DNA of 64,000 bases, taken from the NCBI GenBank assembly GCA_965207595.1, contig CBDBMW010000013.1, positions 1,674,001 through 1,738,000 of the forward strand, given 5' to 3'. Positions 63,559 through 64,000 of this stretch are shown here, piece after piece. The stretch comes from JAGWAJ01 sp026707615. Its GTDB lineage: Bacteria; Acidobacteriota; Vicinamibacteria; Vicinamibacterales; UBA8438. Position numbers and translations under genes: made by a program. How positions within the stretch are numbered: position 1 is the stretch's first letter; every line of letters starts with the position of its first letter. A model generated the notes under the pieces. It made no database searches, was not told the origin of the DNA, and was given only the letters and a program-made list of their open reading frames with translations.

Positions 63559-64000
63559 GGTGCAGAAGCTCGTCGTCCTTCGCCTTCTGCAGGTCGTCGA
63601 TGGACCGGACGTGCTCGTCCGTGAGGTTCTGGATGTCGTCGAGGGCGCGGCGCTCGTCGTCCTCCGACAACTCGTGGTTCCGCATCAGCTTCTTCAGCGC
63701 GTCGTTCGCGTCGCGGCGGACCTGCCGCACGGCCGTGCGTCCCTCTTCGGCCAGCCGGTGCACGAGACGGGACATCTCCTGGCGCCGCTCGTCGGTCAGG
63801 GCCGGGATCGGGATGCGGATCACACGCCCGTCGTTGCTCGGGTTCAGACCGAGGTTGGCGCCCTGTATGGCCCGCTCGATCGCGCCGATCTGCGACGGGT
63901 CGAACGGCTCCGCGACGATCAACGTGGGCTCGGGCACCTTGAGGCCGGCTACCTGGTTGATGGGCATCCGGGCTCCGTAGGCCTCGACCTGCACGGAATC
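63554..64000 (-). CDS. frr: ribosome recycling factor, C-terminal part
   Basis: 149 codons, cut by the right edge of the window (family length about 185, so about 36 N-terminal residues lie outside). VEAYGARMPINQVAGLKVPEPTLIVAEPFD, GANLGLNPSNDGRVIRIPIPALTDERR and VRQVRRDANDALKKL are family motifs. RRF splits terminated ribosomes with EF-G. The stop codon is part of a dispersed repeat. Confidence 0.97.
   Translation of the reverse strand, partial: DSVQVEAYGARMPINQVAGLKVPEPTLIVAEPFDPSQIGAIERAIQGANLGLNPSNDGRVIRIPIPALTDERRQEMSRLVHRLAEEGRTAVRQVRRDANDALKKLMRNHELSEDDERRALDDIQNLTDEHVRSIDDLQKAKDDELLHR

Overview
The window is very GC-rich and gene-dense. The overlaps between genes are mostly of the ATGA or GTGA type. 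The gene content is that of a diderm bacterium: Mpl/LdcA/NagZ murein recycling, LolA, TonB, a lipoprotein secretin, and two SpoIID/Spy-type secreted proteins. The closest fit I can infer is Acidobacteriota, probably the Vicinamibacteria group. That placement rests on the protein character and the gene mix, not on a marker search.

Layout. 1-4.6 kb (minus): a secreted protein fragment, a Spy/CpxP-like protein, ispH, an ECF-type sigma/anti-sigma pair and a SpoIID-domain protein. 4.7-15.5 kb (plus): pckA, gatB, a small unknown, glycerate 2-kinase, rnr, selB, a small stress-like protein and a TonB protein. 15.6-18.8 kb (minus): groES-groEL behind a textbook promoter and a CIRCE-like operator, then purC. 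18.9-21.8 kb (plus): an LPG-synthase-type membrane protein, nrdR and an NtrC-type regulator, which meets ftcD head-on. 22.8-35.97 kb (plus): a long compact run RDD-pgpA-cinA-thpR-plsY-gpsA-ftsY-ribD-ribE-ribBA, then ffh-rpsP-khpA-rimM-trmD-rplS-rnhB. It joins phospholipid synthesis, riboflavin synthesis and both SRP-pathway GTPases to a ribosome-maturation operon. 36-37.7 kb: a small membrane protein, thiE and a RodZ-like protein. 37.7-39.2 kb (minus): a stand-alone PolX N-terminal HhH protein and a sugar (GHMP) kinase. 39.4-46.8 kb (plus): nagZ-ldcA-mpl-pxpB-pxpC-murB-murA, a murein recycling/synthesis operon with 5-oxoprolinase genes embedded. 47-48.9 kb: an intact IS1634-type insertion sequence inserted at the stop codon of a secretin gene. 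48.9-53.3 kb (minus): thrC, a rhodanese-fold protein, lolA and the secretin. 53.6-59.3 kb (plus): two secreted proteins, an ABC ATPase and a giant ABC permease. 59.3-62.1 kb: gene debris, an AlbA_2-domain ATPase plus ParA-type ATPase pair, and tRNA-Ala. 62.3-64 kb (minus): a second threonine-synthase-like gene and frr (cut by the window edge).

Three patterns cut across the genes. (1) A short dispersed palindromic repeat (core GGAGCTTGCGCCGC / GGAGTCTGCGC) sits in at least eight intergenic spots, usually as inverted pairs, and its own TAG supplies the stop codon of several genes. (2) Many transcription-unit starts have a -10-like hexamer only 5-10 nt before the start codon, which points to leaderless or nearly leaderless mRNAs. 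(3) The AlbA_2/ParA pair between gene remnants and the 3' end of tRNA-Ala looks like an accessory island and is the best candidate here for an undescribed system.
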